From NCBI GenBank assembly GCA_052400625.1, contig JBQTGH010000005.1: DNA of 64,000 nucleotides. One strand, written 5' to 3'. Of the stretch, positions 26,361-34,591 are shown one piece after another (within the stretch, counting starts at the first letter, position 1; each line of letters starts with the position of its first letter). Below the pieces are notes generated by a model that saw nothing but the letters and a program-made list of their open reading frames with translations, was not told the DNA's origin and searched no databases. The translations under genes and the position numbers were made by a program. The DNA is from Thermophagus sp052400625. Lineage in GTDB: Bacteria; Bacteroidota; Bacteroidia; Bacteroidales; Marinilabiliaceae.

Positions 26361-27065
26361 ATGGACAGACAAGGAAATAAATATACTTTTCTTTATGCTT
26401 CGGTGATGGTAATAGTGGTAGCAACACTGCTGGCTTTTGTTTCAGAAGCCCTCTCGCCCATCCAGAAAAAAAATGAAGAAGAGGCTAAAATGGCAGATAT
26501 TCTCAGGTCAGTTAATATTCAAAGCACCACTGACAACGTGGCAGATCAATACAAAAAGTATATCGGCGACAATGTATTCATCGTTTCCTTCGAGGGTGAA
26601 CGACAAAATGCCGATGCAAAAGCGGCTTTTAACATCGACCTGAGCAAAGAAATCAGAAAACCGCTTAGCGACCGACAATATCCTGTTTACGAATGTCACC
26701 TCGACAATGGGGACGTTAAATACATCCTTCCCGTTAGAGGTGCCGGTCTTTGGGGACCCATCTGGGGATATATCGCGCTCAATGAAGATAAAAACACCAT
26801 CTACGGAACTACTTTTTCTCACAAAGGTGAAACACCCGGGCTGGGTGCCGAAATAGCAACGGAAGCTTTTCAAGACCAATTCAAAGGCAAAACCATTTTC
26901 GACCAAAGCGGAAAGATGGTTTCTGTTCAGGTCATGAAAGGTGGCGCGCCCGACAACGACCCCCATGGCGTAGATGCCATCTCTGGAGGAACCATCACCA
27001 GCAGGGGCGTGGAAACCATGCTGAAAGATTATTTTAGTGGTTACGAAGCATTTTTAAAAAAATAA
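26361..27065 (+). CDS. nqrC: Na+-NQR subunit C
   Basis: Single-span subunit with a periplasmic FMN-binding domain, 234 residues. The N-terminal helix is at about 9-27 (FLYASVMVIVVATLLAFV). The flavinylation motif reads AISGGTITS with T211 as the predicted FMN-linked residue; the second motif residue is Gly rather than the more common Ala of SGAT, a variation that is tolerated in Bacteroidota. It sits 11 bases after nqrB. The FMN would be attached by the ApbE protein encoded downstream. Confidence 0.96.
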   Translation: MDRQGNKYTFLYASVMVIVVATLLAFVSEALSPIQKKNEEEAKMADILRSVNIQSTTDNVADQYKKYIGDNVFIVSFEGERQNADAKAAFNIDLSKEIRKPLSDRQYPVYECHLDNGDVKYILPVRGAGLWGPIWGYIALNEDKNTIYGTTFSHKGETPGLGAEIATEAFQDQFKGKTIFDQSGKMVSVQVMKGGAPDNDPHGVDAISGGTITSRGVETMLKDYFSGYEAFLKK

Positions 27066-27076
27066 AATAGAGAACT

Positions 27077-27739
27077 ATGAGTAGTGAAAAAGAACCTTTG
27101 TTCTCATCGAAGAACCTGAAACTTTTAACCAGTCCACTGGGTAGCCAGAACCCCATTACCGTTCAGGTGTTGGGTATCTGCTCCGCACTGGCGGTTACGG
27201 CCAAACTGGAACCGGCCATTGTGATGTCGCTTTCAGTGATCTTTGTTCTGATCTTTTCAAACCTTATTATATCATTAATCAGAAATACCATTCCTTCGCG
27301 GATCCGCATTATTGTCCAGCTGACCATTGTGGCTTCTCTGGTTATTTTGGTGGATCAGGTACTAAAAGCTTTTGCTTATGAAGTGAGCAAACAGTTGTCT
27401 GTATTTGTGGGATTGATCATTACCAACTGTATCATCATGGGCCGGCTGGAAGCCTTTGCCCTGGGTAACAAACCATGGCCTTCCGTATTGGACGGACTCG
27501 GTAACGGTGCCGGTTATGGCATCATTCTCGTTATTGTTGCCTTTTTCCGTGAATTGCTGGGAACCGGAACACTCACACTCCCCGGCATCGGAGAGCTGCA
27601 GGTCATTCCCGATTTCCTCTACAAGGCCGGATATGTCAATAACGGACTGATGATTCTTCCACCCATGGCCCTGATCACGGTGGGTATCATCATTTGGGTG
27701 CAACGCAGCAAAAACAAAGATTTAATTGACGTCAGTTAA
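27077..27739 (+). CDS. nqrD: Na+-NQR subunit D
   Basis: Membrane subunit of 220 residues with six predicted helices, homologous to RnfE. The typical NPITVQVLGICSALAVTAKLEPA opening near residues 19-42 and the NCIIMGRLEAFA segment near 115-126, with its conserved Asn-Cys, are visible. The Cys is a ligand of the 2Fe-2S cluster shared with NqrE in the family's structures. It begins 11 bases after nqrC. Confidence 0.96.
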   Translation: MSSEKEPLFSSKNLKLLTSPLGSQNPITVQVLGICSALAVTAKLEPAIVMSLSVIFVLIFSNLIISLIRNTIPSRIRIIVQLTIVASLVILVDQVLKAFAYEVSKQLSVFVGLIITNCIIMGRLEAFALGNKPWPSVLDGLGNGAGYGIILVIVAFFRELLGTGTLTLPGIGELQVIPDFLYKAGYVNNGLMILPPMALITVGIIIWVQRSKNKDLIDVS

Positions 27740-27819
27740 ATCCATAAGCGTTATTACCCCACGTTATTGAACCTACCCTTTTAGTATCGGATATATTAAA
27801 ATCAATTAATCAAAGAAAA

Positions 27820-28437
27820 ATGGAAAATCTGCTAAATATATTTGTAAAGTCCATTTTCATCGAGAACATGATCTTTGCCTATTTCCTGGGCATGTGTTCT
27901 TACCTGGCGGTTTCCAAAACCGTTAAGACATCTTTTGGACTTGGCGTTGCAGTCGTTTTTGTATTAAGCATCACTGTACCTGTCAACTATTTATTAGAGA
28001 ACTTCATCTTGAAAGAAGGGGCTTTAAGCTGGTTGGGTGAAGACTTCGCCAACATCGATCTGAGCTTTCTCAGCTTCATCATGTTTATTGCCGTGATTGC
28101 CTCCATGGTTCAACTGGTGGAAATGATCGTCGAGAAATTTGCTCCGGCACTATACACCTCTCTGGGTATTTTTCTTCCCTTGATTGCGGTGAACTGTGCC
28201 ATCCTTGGTGGTTCTCTTTTCATGCAGGAGCGTGCTTATGCCAACATTGGTGAAGCAGCCGTTTTCGGGTTTGGTTCTGGAATCGGTTGGCTTTTGGCCA
28301 TCGTCGGCATTGCGGCCATACGTGAAAAAATCAGGTATTCGGATATACCCGCTCCGCTGCGTGGACTCGGTATCACCTTTATTATCACAGGCCTGATGGG
28401 CATTGCTTTTATGAGTTTCATGGGTATTCAACTTTAA
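27820..28437 (+). CDS. nqrE: Na+-NQR subunit E
   Basis: Membrane subunit of 205 residues, homologous to RnfA and topologically inverted relative to NqrD. Key segments are FIENMIFAYFLGMCSYLAVSK near residues 12-32, with a conserved Cys at about 26, and LIAVNCAILGGSLFMQERAY near 116-135 with the second conserved Cys at about 121. These supply the intramembrane iron-sulfur ligands together with NqrD. It is separated from nqrD by 80 bases that hold nothing else recognisable. Confidence 0.96.
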   Translation: MENLLNIFVKSIFIENMIFAYFLGMCSYLAVSKTVKTSFGLGVAVVFVLSITVPVNYLLENFILKEGALSWLGEDFANIDLSFLSFIMFIAVIASMVQLVEMIVEKFAPALYTSLGIFLPLIAVNCAILGGSLFMQERAYANIGEAAVFGFGSGIGWLLAIVGIAAIREKIRYSDIPAPLRGLGITFIITGLMGIAFMSFMGIQL

Positions 28438-28453
28438 AAAAGAGCACGCTAAA

Positions 28454-29713
28454 ATGAATTTATTAGTTATTTCAACACAAGTAATCGTTACCAGTGCGGT
28501 AGTCTTTTTGACGGTGATAATATTGTTGGTTTCGATTCTTCTTTTTGCCAAGAAAAAACTAACCCCGCAGGGAAAAGTCACCATCGACATTAACAACGGT
28601 GAAAAAACACTGGAAGTAGATAGTGGACAATCCTTATTGACAGCACTGGGAAACAATAAAATTTTCCTGCCCTCGGCATGTGGTGGAGGGGGTACTTGTG
28701 CCATGTGTCGCTGTCAGGTACACGATGGTGCCGGTTCCATTTTGCCAACCGAAACGGGCCATTTCACCCGAAAAGAGCAAATGAATGACTGGCGTCTGGC
28801 CTGTCAGGTCAAGGTGCGCGACAACATCAAAATGGAAATTCCTCAGGAAATTCTGGGAATCAAAAAATGGGAATGTACCGTCGTATCCAATAAAAATGTG
28901 GCCACCTTTATCAAAGAATTTGTGGTTCAACTGCCGGAAAATGAATCCCTCGACTTTAAGTCGGGTGGATATATCCAAATCGATGTCCCGAAAATTGATG
29001 TCGACTTCAAGGATATCGAAGTACAGGAAGAATTCCGCGGCGACTGGGAGAAATTCAAGATGTTCGACCTCAAGATGCATAATCCGGAACCTACCTTTAG
29101 GGCCTATTCCATGGCCAACCATCCGGCCGAAGACAACATCATCATGTTGAATGTGCGGATTGCAACCCCACCCTTCGACCGCGTTAACGGTGGTTTCCAG
29201 AAAGTCAACCCGGGAGTTTGTTCATCCTATATCTTCTCGCGCAAACCCGGCGATAAGGTTACCATTTCCGGACCTTACGGCGAATTCTTCCTGAAAGAAA
29301 CCAACCGTGAAATGATGTTTATTGGTGGGGGTGCCGGAATGGCCCCCATGCGCTCACACATCTTTCACCTGTTCCATTCCATGAAAACCGACCGTAAAGT
29401 CAGCTTCTGGTATGGTGCCCGGTCAAAAAGAGAAATCTTCTACTATGATGATTTCCACAACATCCAGGAGAATTTCGACAACTTTAACTTCACCATCGCG
29501 CTCTCCGAACCACTGCCCGAAGATAACTGGGACGGCCCCACAGGCTTTATTCACTCGGTCATCTTTGAAGAATATCTCAGCAAACACGAAGAGCCGGAAG
29601 AGATCGAATACTATCTTTGCGGACCCCCTATGATGATCGCTGCCGTTCAAAAAATGCTTTACGATCTGGGTGTACCGGAAGAAATGATCATGTTTGACGA
29701 TTTCGGATCATAA
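28454..29713 (+). CDS. nqrF: Na+-NQR subunit F
   Basis: NADH-oxidising subunit of 419 residues. A single N-terminal membrane helix (about 9-32) precedes a 2Fe-2S ferredoxin domain with C76, C82, C85 and C117. The FAD-binding domain includes FRAYSMANHP near residues 214-223, the family RxYSxAN pattern. The NADH domain has GGGAGMAPMRSHIFHLF near 292-308 and ends YYLCGPPMMIAAV and MFDDFGS. The subunit passes electrons from NADH to the cluster and onward to NqrC. It starts 16 bases after nqrE, and is followed by a long inverted repeat ending in a T-tract. Confidence 0.97.
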   Translation: MNLLVISTQVIVTSAVVFLTVIILLVSILLFAKKKLTPQGKVTIDINNGEKTLEVDSGQSLLTALGNNKIFLPSACGGGGTCAMCRCQVHDGAGSILPTETGHFTRKEQMNDWRLACQVKVRDNIKMEIPQEILGIKKWECTVVSNKNVATFIKEFVVQLPENESLDFKSGGYIQIDVPKIDVDFKDIEVQEEFRGDWEKFKMFDLKMHNPEPTFRAYSMANHPAEDNIIMLNVRIATPPFDRVNGGFQKVNPGVCSSYIFSRKPGDKVTISGPYGEFFLKETNREMMFIGGGAGMAPMRSHIFHLFHSMKTDRKVSFWYGARSKREIFYYDDFHNIQENFDNFNFTIALSEPLPEDNWDGPTGFIHSVIFEEYLSKHEEPEEIEYYLCGPPMMIAAVQKMLYDLGVPEEMIMFDDFGS

Positions 29714-30118
29714 CAAAACATCGCGCAGGAATTAAACCCCTGTATCGATTAATAGTTTCCGGTCGCTTCACCGAAGTTTTAAGGATTGCCACCATGCCAC
29801 CACGCTGATCTGACAATGAACCGTCTCCGGCTCTCTTGTTGGAACCAAAAAGCTCAATCAATTGGTTGAAGGCCCTTAAAACCTCGATGAAGCGACCCTT
29901 TTTTTTGAACTACGGATTATTTCTTTCCCTTGCATTAAGATCTAATGCGAGGCTTATAGACCACCCTAATACCGAAAAACAGGAACGTATCATTTCAGGC
30001 AATTCTAGAGAGCAATGAAACGAGCATGACCAACTAAGTTTGTCACAACAAGAGAATGTATAAAACTTAAGATCATGCGAGTTGCATCAGACCAATGATT
30101 TAACCTAATTTTATACTG
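29714..30118 (+). other. nqrF-apbE gap with inverted repeat and leader element
   Basis: About 405 bases between nqrF and apbE. It contains a 137-nt inverted-repeat structure (29761-29897) with a T8 tract, a small GCATTA/TAATGC hairpin near 29933, and the leader element described separately at 30015-30121. No convincing protein gene is present; the short frame starting near 29836 is not protein-like. Confidence 0.6.
29761..29906 (+). terminator. Large inverted-repeat terminator after nqrF
   Basis: The 24 bases at 29761-29784 are the reverse complement of 29874-29897 except for two mismatches, leaving an 89-nt internal part, and the right arm is followed by C and T8 (29899-29906). The structure would end the nqr transcript. 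The long near-perfect arms also suit a small inverted-repeat (MITE-like) element, but no target duplication is visible. Confidence 0.6.
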
Positions 30119-30121
30119 ATG
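30015..30121 (+). promoter_or_regulatory. Leader RNA element covering the apbE start codon (copy 1)
   Basis: First of two similar elements. It begins ATGAAACGAGCATGACC and ends at the apbE ATG. A closing helix pairs GCATGA (30024-30029) with TCATGC (30073-30078), and a small inner hairpin lies near 30031-30042. CATCAG (30085-30090) pairs with CTGATG (30116-30121), which contains the start codon, across a loop of exactly 25 nt (30091-30115). Pairing would hide the start codon. The inner third hairpin of copy 2 is not clear here. I cannot assign it to a known riboswitch class. Confidence 0.65.
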
Positions 30122-31147
30122 AAAAAGCATCCTTATTCCTTTAGGCATATTACACTGCCAATCATCCTGGTGTTAATGGTTGTCGCCTGCTCCCCCCGGG
30201 AAAAGTGGGTCAAAAACCAAGGGTCGGTTTTCGGTACTTATTACCATTTAATCTATAAGAGCCCACAAGGAAAAGATCTGAATAAAGCGGTTCTGGCGGC
30301 ACTCGACTCGGTCAACAGTGCTCTTTCCACCTACGACACTTTATCCGTTATTTCCCGCTTTAATCGGTCAAAAAACGGCATTATCGAGAACAACATTCAT
30401 TTCAATACGGTCCTCTCTGCCGGCCGAACCATTACCAAAGCTACCGACGGAGCTTTCGACATGACCGTTGCGCCATTGGTGAATGCCTGGGGCTTTGGCT
30501 TCTCAAAAAAACAGTCCATTACCCCAACCCTCATCGATTCCTTGCTATCGCTGGTGGGTATGCAACAAGTACAAATTCGTGGAGATTCCCTCATTAAAAA
30601 AATTCCCGGTCTCATGATCGATGCTTCTGCCATCGCCAAAGGCTACGGCGTGGATATGGCCGCTAAAGTGCTGGAACAACACGGCTGTACCAACTATCTG
30701 GTGGAAATCGGGGGTGAAATATTCTCGAAAGGAAGAAACCAAAAAAACGAACCATGGCGCATCGGAATCGACAAACCCATTGACGACCCTTCCGCCTCAA
30801 AACGCGAAATACAAGTTGTTATTAAACTCTCGGGAAAAGCGATGGCAACCAGTGGCAACTACCGACAATTCTATATCGACGAAAAAACAGGAAGGAAATA
30901 TGCCCATACCATCGATCCCCGGTCGGGAATGCCCGTACAACATTCTCTGCTGAGTGCATCGGTCATTACCGACAACTGTATGACGGCTGACGCCTATGCG
31001 ACGGCTTGTATGGTTTTGGGGCTCGAAAAAAGCTTGGACCTCTTCTGTCACCACCCCGATCTGGAAGGTTATTTTATCTACGATACCCCGGAAGGAATGA
31101 AGACGGCAACGACTCCGGGATTCAAAAAATACATGGACGGGGAGTAA
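30119..31147 (+). CDS. apbE: FAD:protein FMN transferase (ApbE family)
   Basis: Transfers FMN from FAD onto a threonine of exported flavoproteins. It has 342 residues and a lipoprotein signal ending VVACSP with C24 as the lipidated residue. Family motifs are visible: the VFGTYYHLIY start near residues 38-47, DGAFDMTVAPLVNAWGFG near 104-121, IDASAIAKGYGVD near 167-179, and a YAHTIDPRSGMP segment near 261-272. Its targets are very likely NqrB and NqrC encoded just upstream. The ATG at 30119 is buried in the predicted helix of the leader element, so its translation may be regulated. Confidence 0.95.
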   Translation: MKKHPYSFRHITLPIILVLMVVACSPREKWVKNQGSVFGTYYHLIYKSPQGKDLNKAVLAALDSVNSALSTYDTLSVISRFNRSKNGIIENNIHFNTVLSAGRTITKATDGAFDMTVAPLVNAWGFGFSKKQSITPTLIDSLLSLVGMQQVQIRGDSLIKKIPGLMIDASAIAKGYGVDMAAKVLEQHGCTNYLVEIGGEIFSKGRNQKNEPWRIGIDKPIDDPSASKREIQVVIKLSGKAMATSGNYRQFYIDEKTGRKYAHTIDPRSGMPVQHSLLSASVITDNCMTADAYATACMVLGLEKSLDLFCHHPDLEGYFIYDTPEGMKTATTPGFKKYMDGE

Positions 31148-31189
31148 TCCCCATCAATAAAGTTGTTAATCTATCGCCACAACCAAAGC

Positions 31190-31360
31190 TTAACGGCTCG
31201 CCGTTTCACAGCTTTCGGCACCGGCACTACAGCCACACGAACCGCCGCTACAGGTCGTTAGTGTGGCATCTTTTTTAAAGAAGCTTTTGACGGCCAGCCC
31301 GGCTACTGCCAAGCCTACCATAACAATGCTTATTCCTATCACTATTAATACTGTGCTCAT
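31190..31360 (-). CDS. Small Cys-rich membrane protein, NqrM-like
   Basis: A 56-residue protein. It starts at the ATG at 31360, with GAGGAGG upstream at ideal spacing; an in-frame ATG six bases earlier overlaps that site and is less likely. Residues about 3-25 form one membrane helix (VLIVIGISIVMVGLAVAGLA), followed by KSFFKKD and a cysteine-rich tail with C37, C42, C44 and C51. The build is that of NqrM (DUF539), which is needed to mature Na+-NQR, probably by delivering iron to the NqrD/NqrE cluster. Its position opposite apbE, next to the nqr operon, supports this. Sequence similarity is not confirmed. Confidence 0.7.
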   Translation of the reverse strand: MSTVLIVIGISIVMVGLAVAGLAVKSFFKKDATLTTCSGGSCGCSAGAESCETASR

Positions 31361-31480
31361 AGTCATCCTCCTCTTTCTTTTTTTAGTTTCACACCTTCTC
31401 TCCGCCCCTCATTCACACCACAAAGATACAACATTTTAATTTCGGACCCAAACATCTCTTTTGGTTGGACAGGTATAAAA

Positions 31481-31585
31481 GGTGGAAGGGTAGAAAGGTG
31501 GAAGGGTAGAAAGGAATCATTCTTTCACCCCATTCAGCCATTCTACCCTCCTACCATTCTACCCTCCTACCATCCTACCTTTCTA
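31481..31585. repeat. Octamer tandem repeats in inverted arrangement
   Basis: Four copies of an 8-nt unit GGTRGAAR (31481-31512: GGTGGAAG, GGTAGAAA-like alternation) face six copies of CCNTNCTA (31538-31585: CCATTCTA, CCCTCCTA and variants) across a 25-nt spacer. The two arrays are roughly complementary and can form a long hairpin. It lies in the gap between the two small minus-strand membrane proteins. Confidence 0.75.
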
Positions 31586-31590
31586 TCAGT

Positions 31591-31812
31591 CTATTCTTTC
31601 AACAAATGCCGACGGTCTTTTTCCTCCATTTTAATGGTAGAAGAGGCGCAGTATATACCACGCTTTGCCATCTCCTTATTTCCCCCAATGTGTGTATGGG
31701 GAAACTGTCCGTTCTTCTTCAAAAGAATACGAACGGCAAATAAAATAAAAACTAACCCTACCAGAAGAACACTAAGAATCAATAAAAGAAGAAGTTTCGA
31801 TATCATTTCCAA
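31591..31812 (-). CDS. Small membrane protein with conserved FPHTHIGGNKEM segment
   Basis: A 73-residue protein with one N-terminal membrane helix (about 5-31, SKLLLLLILSVLLVGLVFIL) and a positively charged tail. The tail carries FPHTHIGGNKEMAKRGIYCAS, a pattern I recognise from small Bacteroidota membrane proteins that accompany the nqr/apbE region, but whose function is unknown. An in-frame ATG two codons later (31806) is an alternative start. It is on the same strand as the NqrM-like gene and lies 230 bases upstream of it, separated by the octamer repeats. Confidence 0.65.
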   Translation of the reverse strand: MEMISKLLLLLILSVLLVGLVFILFAVRILLKKNGQFPHTHIGGNKEMAKRGIYCASSTIKMEEKDRRHLLKE

Positions 31813-31979
31813 TCATTTAGCTGGCCCCAAAATTACAAAAAATATAGGGATCTAAACATTATTCACCAAATTAGTGTTTGGATATTTAGAACAGGAAGAA
31901 GGGATTTCGTTTACGGGTTTTTTTATCCGCCCCCGGCCGGGCCCATAGAACCTCGACCATTGATATTTCGTATTTGATA

Positions 31980-32014
31980 TTTGATTAGATTTCCACATCA
32001 AACCACTACCTTTG
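31980..32014 (+). promoter_or_regulatory. Promoter for the E1 dehydrogenase gene
   Basis: TTTG (31980-31983) and TACCTTTG (32007-32014) are separated by 23 bases, at the upper end of the spacing used in Bacteroidota promoters. It would give a leader of about 40 nt to the start at 32064. Confidence 0.55.
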
Positions 32015-32063
32015 CCCTGTTGGAATTGCTTATGGAGAGCCTAACCGACACAACAGAACCAAA

Positions 32064-34535
32064 ATGATTACAACCAAAGAAAAAGAAGGAAAAACAAACG
32101 GCAATCCTGTCAACCACAACATGACGGAATCACTTAAATTCAATGAGTTCAGACAGGAAGTTCTGAGTGACTACAAACTCGCCTTCCTGAGCCGCCAGAT
32201 GAGCCTTATCGCTCGTCGTGAAGTACTCACCGGAAAAGCTAAATTCGGAATCTTTGGCGATGGAAAAGAGATCGCTCAAATAGCCATGGCCAAACAATTT
32301 AAAGAAGGTGACTGGCGATCGGGATATTACCGCGATCAAACCTTTATGCTGGCAACGGGAATGATCACCCCCGAAAAATTCTTTGCCATGCTTTACGGGG
32401 AAACCAGAACTCATCTTAACCCCGACAACGGCGGACGATCCATGAACAATCATTTTGGAACACGCCTCATCGATGACAACGGTAACTGGATCAACCAAAC
32501 ACAAAGTAAAAACACCACCTCCGATATTAGCCCTACGGCCGGACAAATGCCAAGACTGGTGGGCCTGGCCCTCGCCTCAAAACTCTATCGTAACCAGCCG
32601 GAGTTGAGCCATCTGTCTCAATTCAGCAACCACGGCAACGAAGTGGCTTTTGGCACCATTGGCGACGCCAGTACGTCACAGGGCTTATTCTTCGAAACCA
32701 TAAATGCCGCTGCGGTCCTTCAGATCCCCATGGCCGTCTCGGTTTGGGACGATGGCTATGGCATCTCGGTACCCGTGAATCTGCAAACCGTCAAGGCCAA
32801 CATTTCCAAAGCTCTTAAAGGCTTCGAAAAACGAAATAACGATCCCAACGGAATCCTGATCTACGAAGGCTTTGGGTGGGATTACGCCGGATTGTGCCAG
32901 ATGTATGAAGAGGGCATCCGCCAATGCCGAAAAAATCATATCCCCGTACTCTTTCATGTCAAAGAGCTGACGCAGCCCACCGGCCATTCCACCTCCGGTT
33001 CGCACGAACGTTACAAAACCAATGAGCGGCTGGAATGGGAAAAAGAAAAGGACGCCCTCACGCAAATGCGCAAATGGCTGATCGATACCAACCTGGCCGA
33101 CGAAGAAACGCTTAAAAGCATCGAAAAGGAAGCGCTCACCGAAGCCCAAACGGCGCAAAAAAAAGTTTTCAAAGAGTTTATGGAACCCTTCCGGCAAGAA
33201 CGAAAGCAGCTGATCGAAATGGTCCAACAAAAAAGCTGTGTCTGCCACCCCGAAGGGGAAGCGCAAATTAACGGCATCATAGATAAGCTCAACAAGGCCA
33301 TCACCCTCAACCGAAAAGAGATCCTCAGTGCCGCCCGGAAAATTCTGCGTCACACCTGTGTGTCCTGTCAAGCCCAAGGAGGCCTCAAAGAGCAGCTCAA
33401 AAAGTGGATTGCCGATTATTTCGAAAGTGGAAGGGAAAAATACAACCGATACCTCTATGATGAGTCCCACCATTCACCCCTCTTGACGCAACCGGTAGCT
33501 CCGGAGTATGCCGACGAAGCACCCATGGTGCCCGGACGTGAGATTATCCGCGACAACTTCGATGCCTTGTTTGCCAAAGATCCACGCATCCTCACCCTGG
33601 GCGAAGACACCGGTAAACTGGGAGATGTGAACCGAACACTGGAAGGATTACAGGAAAAATATGGTGAATGGAGGGTCCGCGACACCGGCATCCACGAAGC
33701 CACCATCGTGGGCCAAGGCATCGGACTGGCATTACGGGGATTGCGACCCATCACCGAAATTCAGTATTTCGATTATATTCTGTATGCACTACATATTATC
33801 AGCGACGATGTGGCCACCACCCATTACCGCACCAAAGGCGGACAAAAAGTGCCGCTCATCGTCCGCACACGCGGACACCGTCTCGAAGGCATCTGGCACT
33901 CCGGATCGCCACTGAGCATGGTGATCAACAGCGTTCGTGGCATACACGTGTGCGTCCCAAGGGATATGACCCGCGCCGCAGGCATGTACAACACGCTTCT
34001 CGACGGAGAAGACCCCGCCCTCGTCATTGAACCCCTTAACGGCTACCGCATCCGCGAAAAAAAACCCGCCAACCTCGGCGAATACAAAATACCGCTGGGG
34101 GTTCCCGAAGTACTGAAAGAAGGAACCGACGTCACAGTGGTCACCTATGGCTCATGCGTGCGCATTGCCAGGGATGCCGCCCGTCAACTGGAAAGCACCG
34201 GAATATCCGTCGAACTCATCGATGTTCAAACCCTGCTGCCCTTTGATAAAGAGAGGGTCATCCTTAATTCGCTCAAAAAAACCAACCGCATTGTCTTTTT
34301 CGATGAAGACGTTCCCGGAGGCGCCACCGCCTTTATGATGCAAAAAGTTATCGAAGAGCAAGGTGGGTTTAATCATCTGAGCAACCGGCCGGTTACGGTT
34401 ACAGCCAAAGATCACCGGCCCGCCTACGGTACCGATGGCGACTATTTCAGCAACCCCAATGCAGAAGATCTCTACGAAGCCATTTACAACCTGATGGGTG
34501 AAGATTTCCCGGATAAGTTTCCACCTATTTATTAA
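32064..34535 (+). CDS. Fused alpha/beta E1 component of a 2-oxoacid dehydrogenase
   Basis: Thiamine-diphosphate enzyme of 823 residues that joins the E1-alpha and E1-beta chains in one polypeptide, as in branched-chain 2-oxoacid dehydrogenases of Bacteroidota. The alpha part (about 25-375) has RSGYYRDQTFMLATG and the diphosphate motif GDASTSQGLFFETINAA. The beta part (about 490-820) has ILTLGEDTGKLGDV, a DTGIHEATIVGQGIGLAL segment and VELIDVQTLLPFD. The linker (about 385-440) contains C392-x-C394 and C432-xx-C435, which could bind a metal. No E2 or E3 genes lie nearby. The substrate, 2-oxoisovalerate or another, is inferred from family only. Confidence 0.88.
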   Translation: MITTKEKEGKTNGNPVNHNMTESLKFNEFRQEVLSDYKLAFLSRQMSLIARREVLTGKAKFGIFGDGKEIAQIAMAKQFKEGDWRSGYYRDQTFMLATGMITPEKFFAMLYGETRTHLNPDNGGRSMNNHFGTRLIDDNGNWINQTQSKNTTSDISPTAGQMPRLVGLALASKLYRNQPELSHLSQFSNHGNEVAFGTIGDASTSQGLFFETINAAAVLQIPMAVSVWDDGYGISVPVNLQTVKANISKALKGFEKRNNDPNGILIYEGFGWDYAGLCQMYEEGIRQCRKNHIPVLFHVKELTQPTGHSTSGSHERYKTNERLEWEKEKDALTQMRKWLIDTNLADEETLKSIEKEALTEAQTAQKKVFKEFMEPFRQERKQLIEMVQQKSCVCHPEGEAQINGIIDKLNKAITLNRKEILSAARKILRHTCVSCQAQGGLKEQLKKWIADYFESGREKYNRYLYDESHHSPLLTQPVAPEYADEAPMVPGREIIRDNFDALFAKDPRILTLGEDTGKLGDVNRTLEGLQEKYGEWRVRDTGIHEATIVGQGIGLALRGLRPITEIQYFDYILYALHIISDDVATTHYRTKGGQKVPLIVRTRGHRLEGIWHSGSPLSMVINSVRGIHVCVPRDMTRAAGMYNTLLDGEDPALVIEPLNGYRIREKKPANLGEYKIPLGVPEVLKEGTDVTVVTYGSCVRIARDAARQLESTGISVELIDVQTLLPFDKERVILNSLKKTNRIVFFDEDVPGGATAFMMQKVIEEQGGFNHLSNRPVTVTAKDHRPAYGTDGDYFSNPNAEDLYEAIYNLMGEDFPDKFPPIY

Positions 34536-34550
34536 TCACATTTATAGCGA

Positions 34551-34591
34551 GATGGTGCTCTACCCGATCGCGCATCAAGTAGAGCACCATC
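34551..34591. terminator. Hairpin between convergent E1 and DUF4469 genes
   Basis: A perfect 13-bp inverted repeat, GATGGTGCTCTAC (34551-34563) with GTAGAGCACCATC (34579-34591), lies 16 bases after the E1 stop. It lacks a strong T-tract, so it may act as a stabilising or bidirectional hairpin more than as a classical terminator. Confidence 0.55.

Noticed and set aside
29836..30018. A 60-codon frame between nqrF and apbE
   Set aside because: It overlaps the right arm of the inverted repeat and the T8 tract, has no family similarity, and ends inside the leader element.
30015..30121. Assignment of the leader element to an FMN, SAM, cobalamin or TPP riboswitch
   Set aside because: None of the signature segments of those classes that I know (such as the RFN or TPP box sequences) is present, although apbE would make an FMN switch attractive; copy 2 stands before a division gene.
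32685..33473. A 262-codon minus-strand frame inside the E1 gene
   Set aside because: It is antisense to conserved E1 alpha and linker sequence, with no domain of its own.
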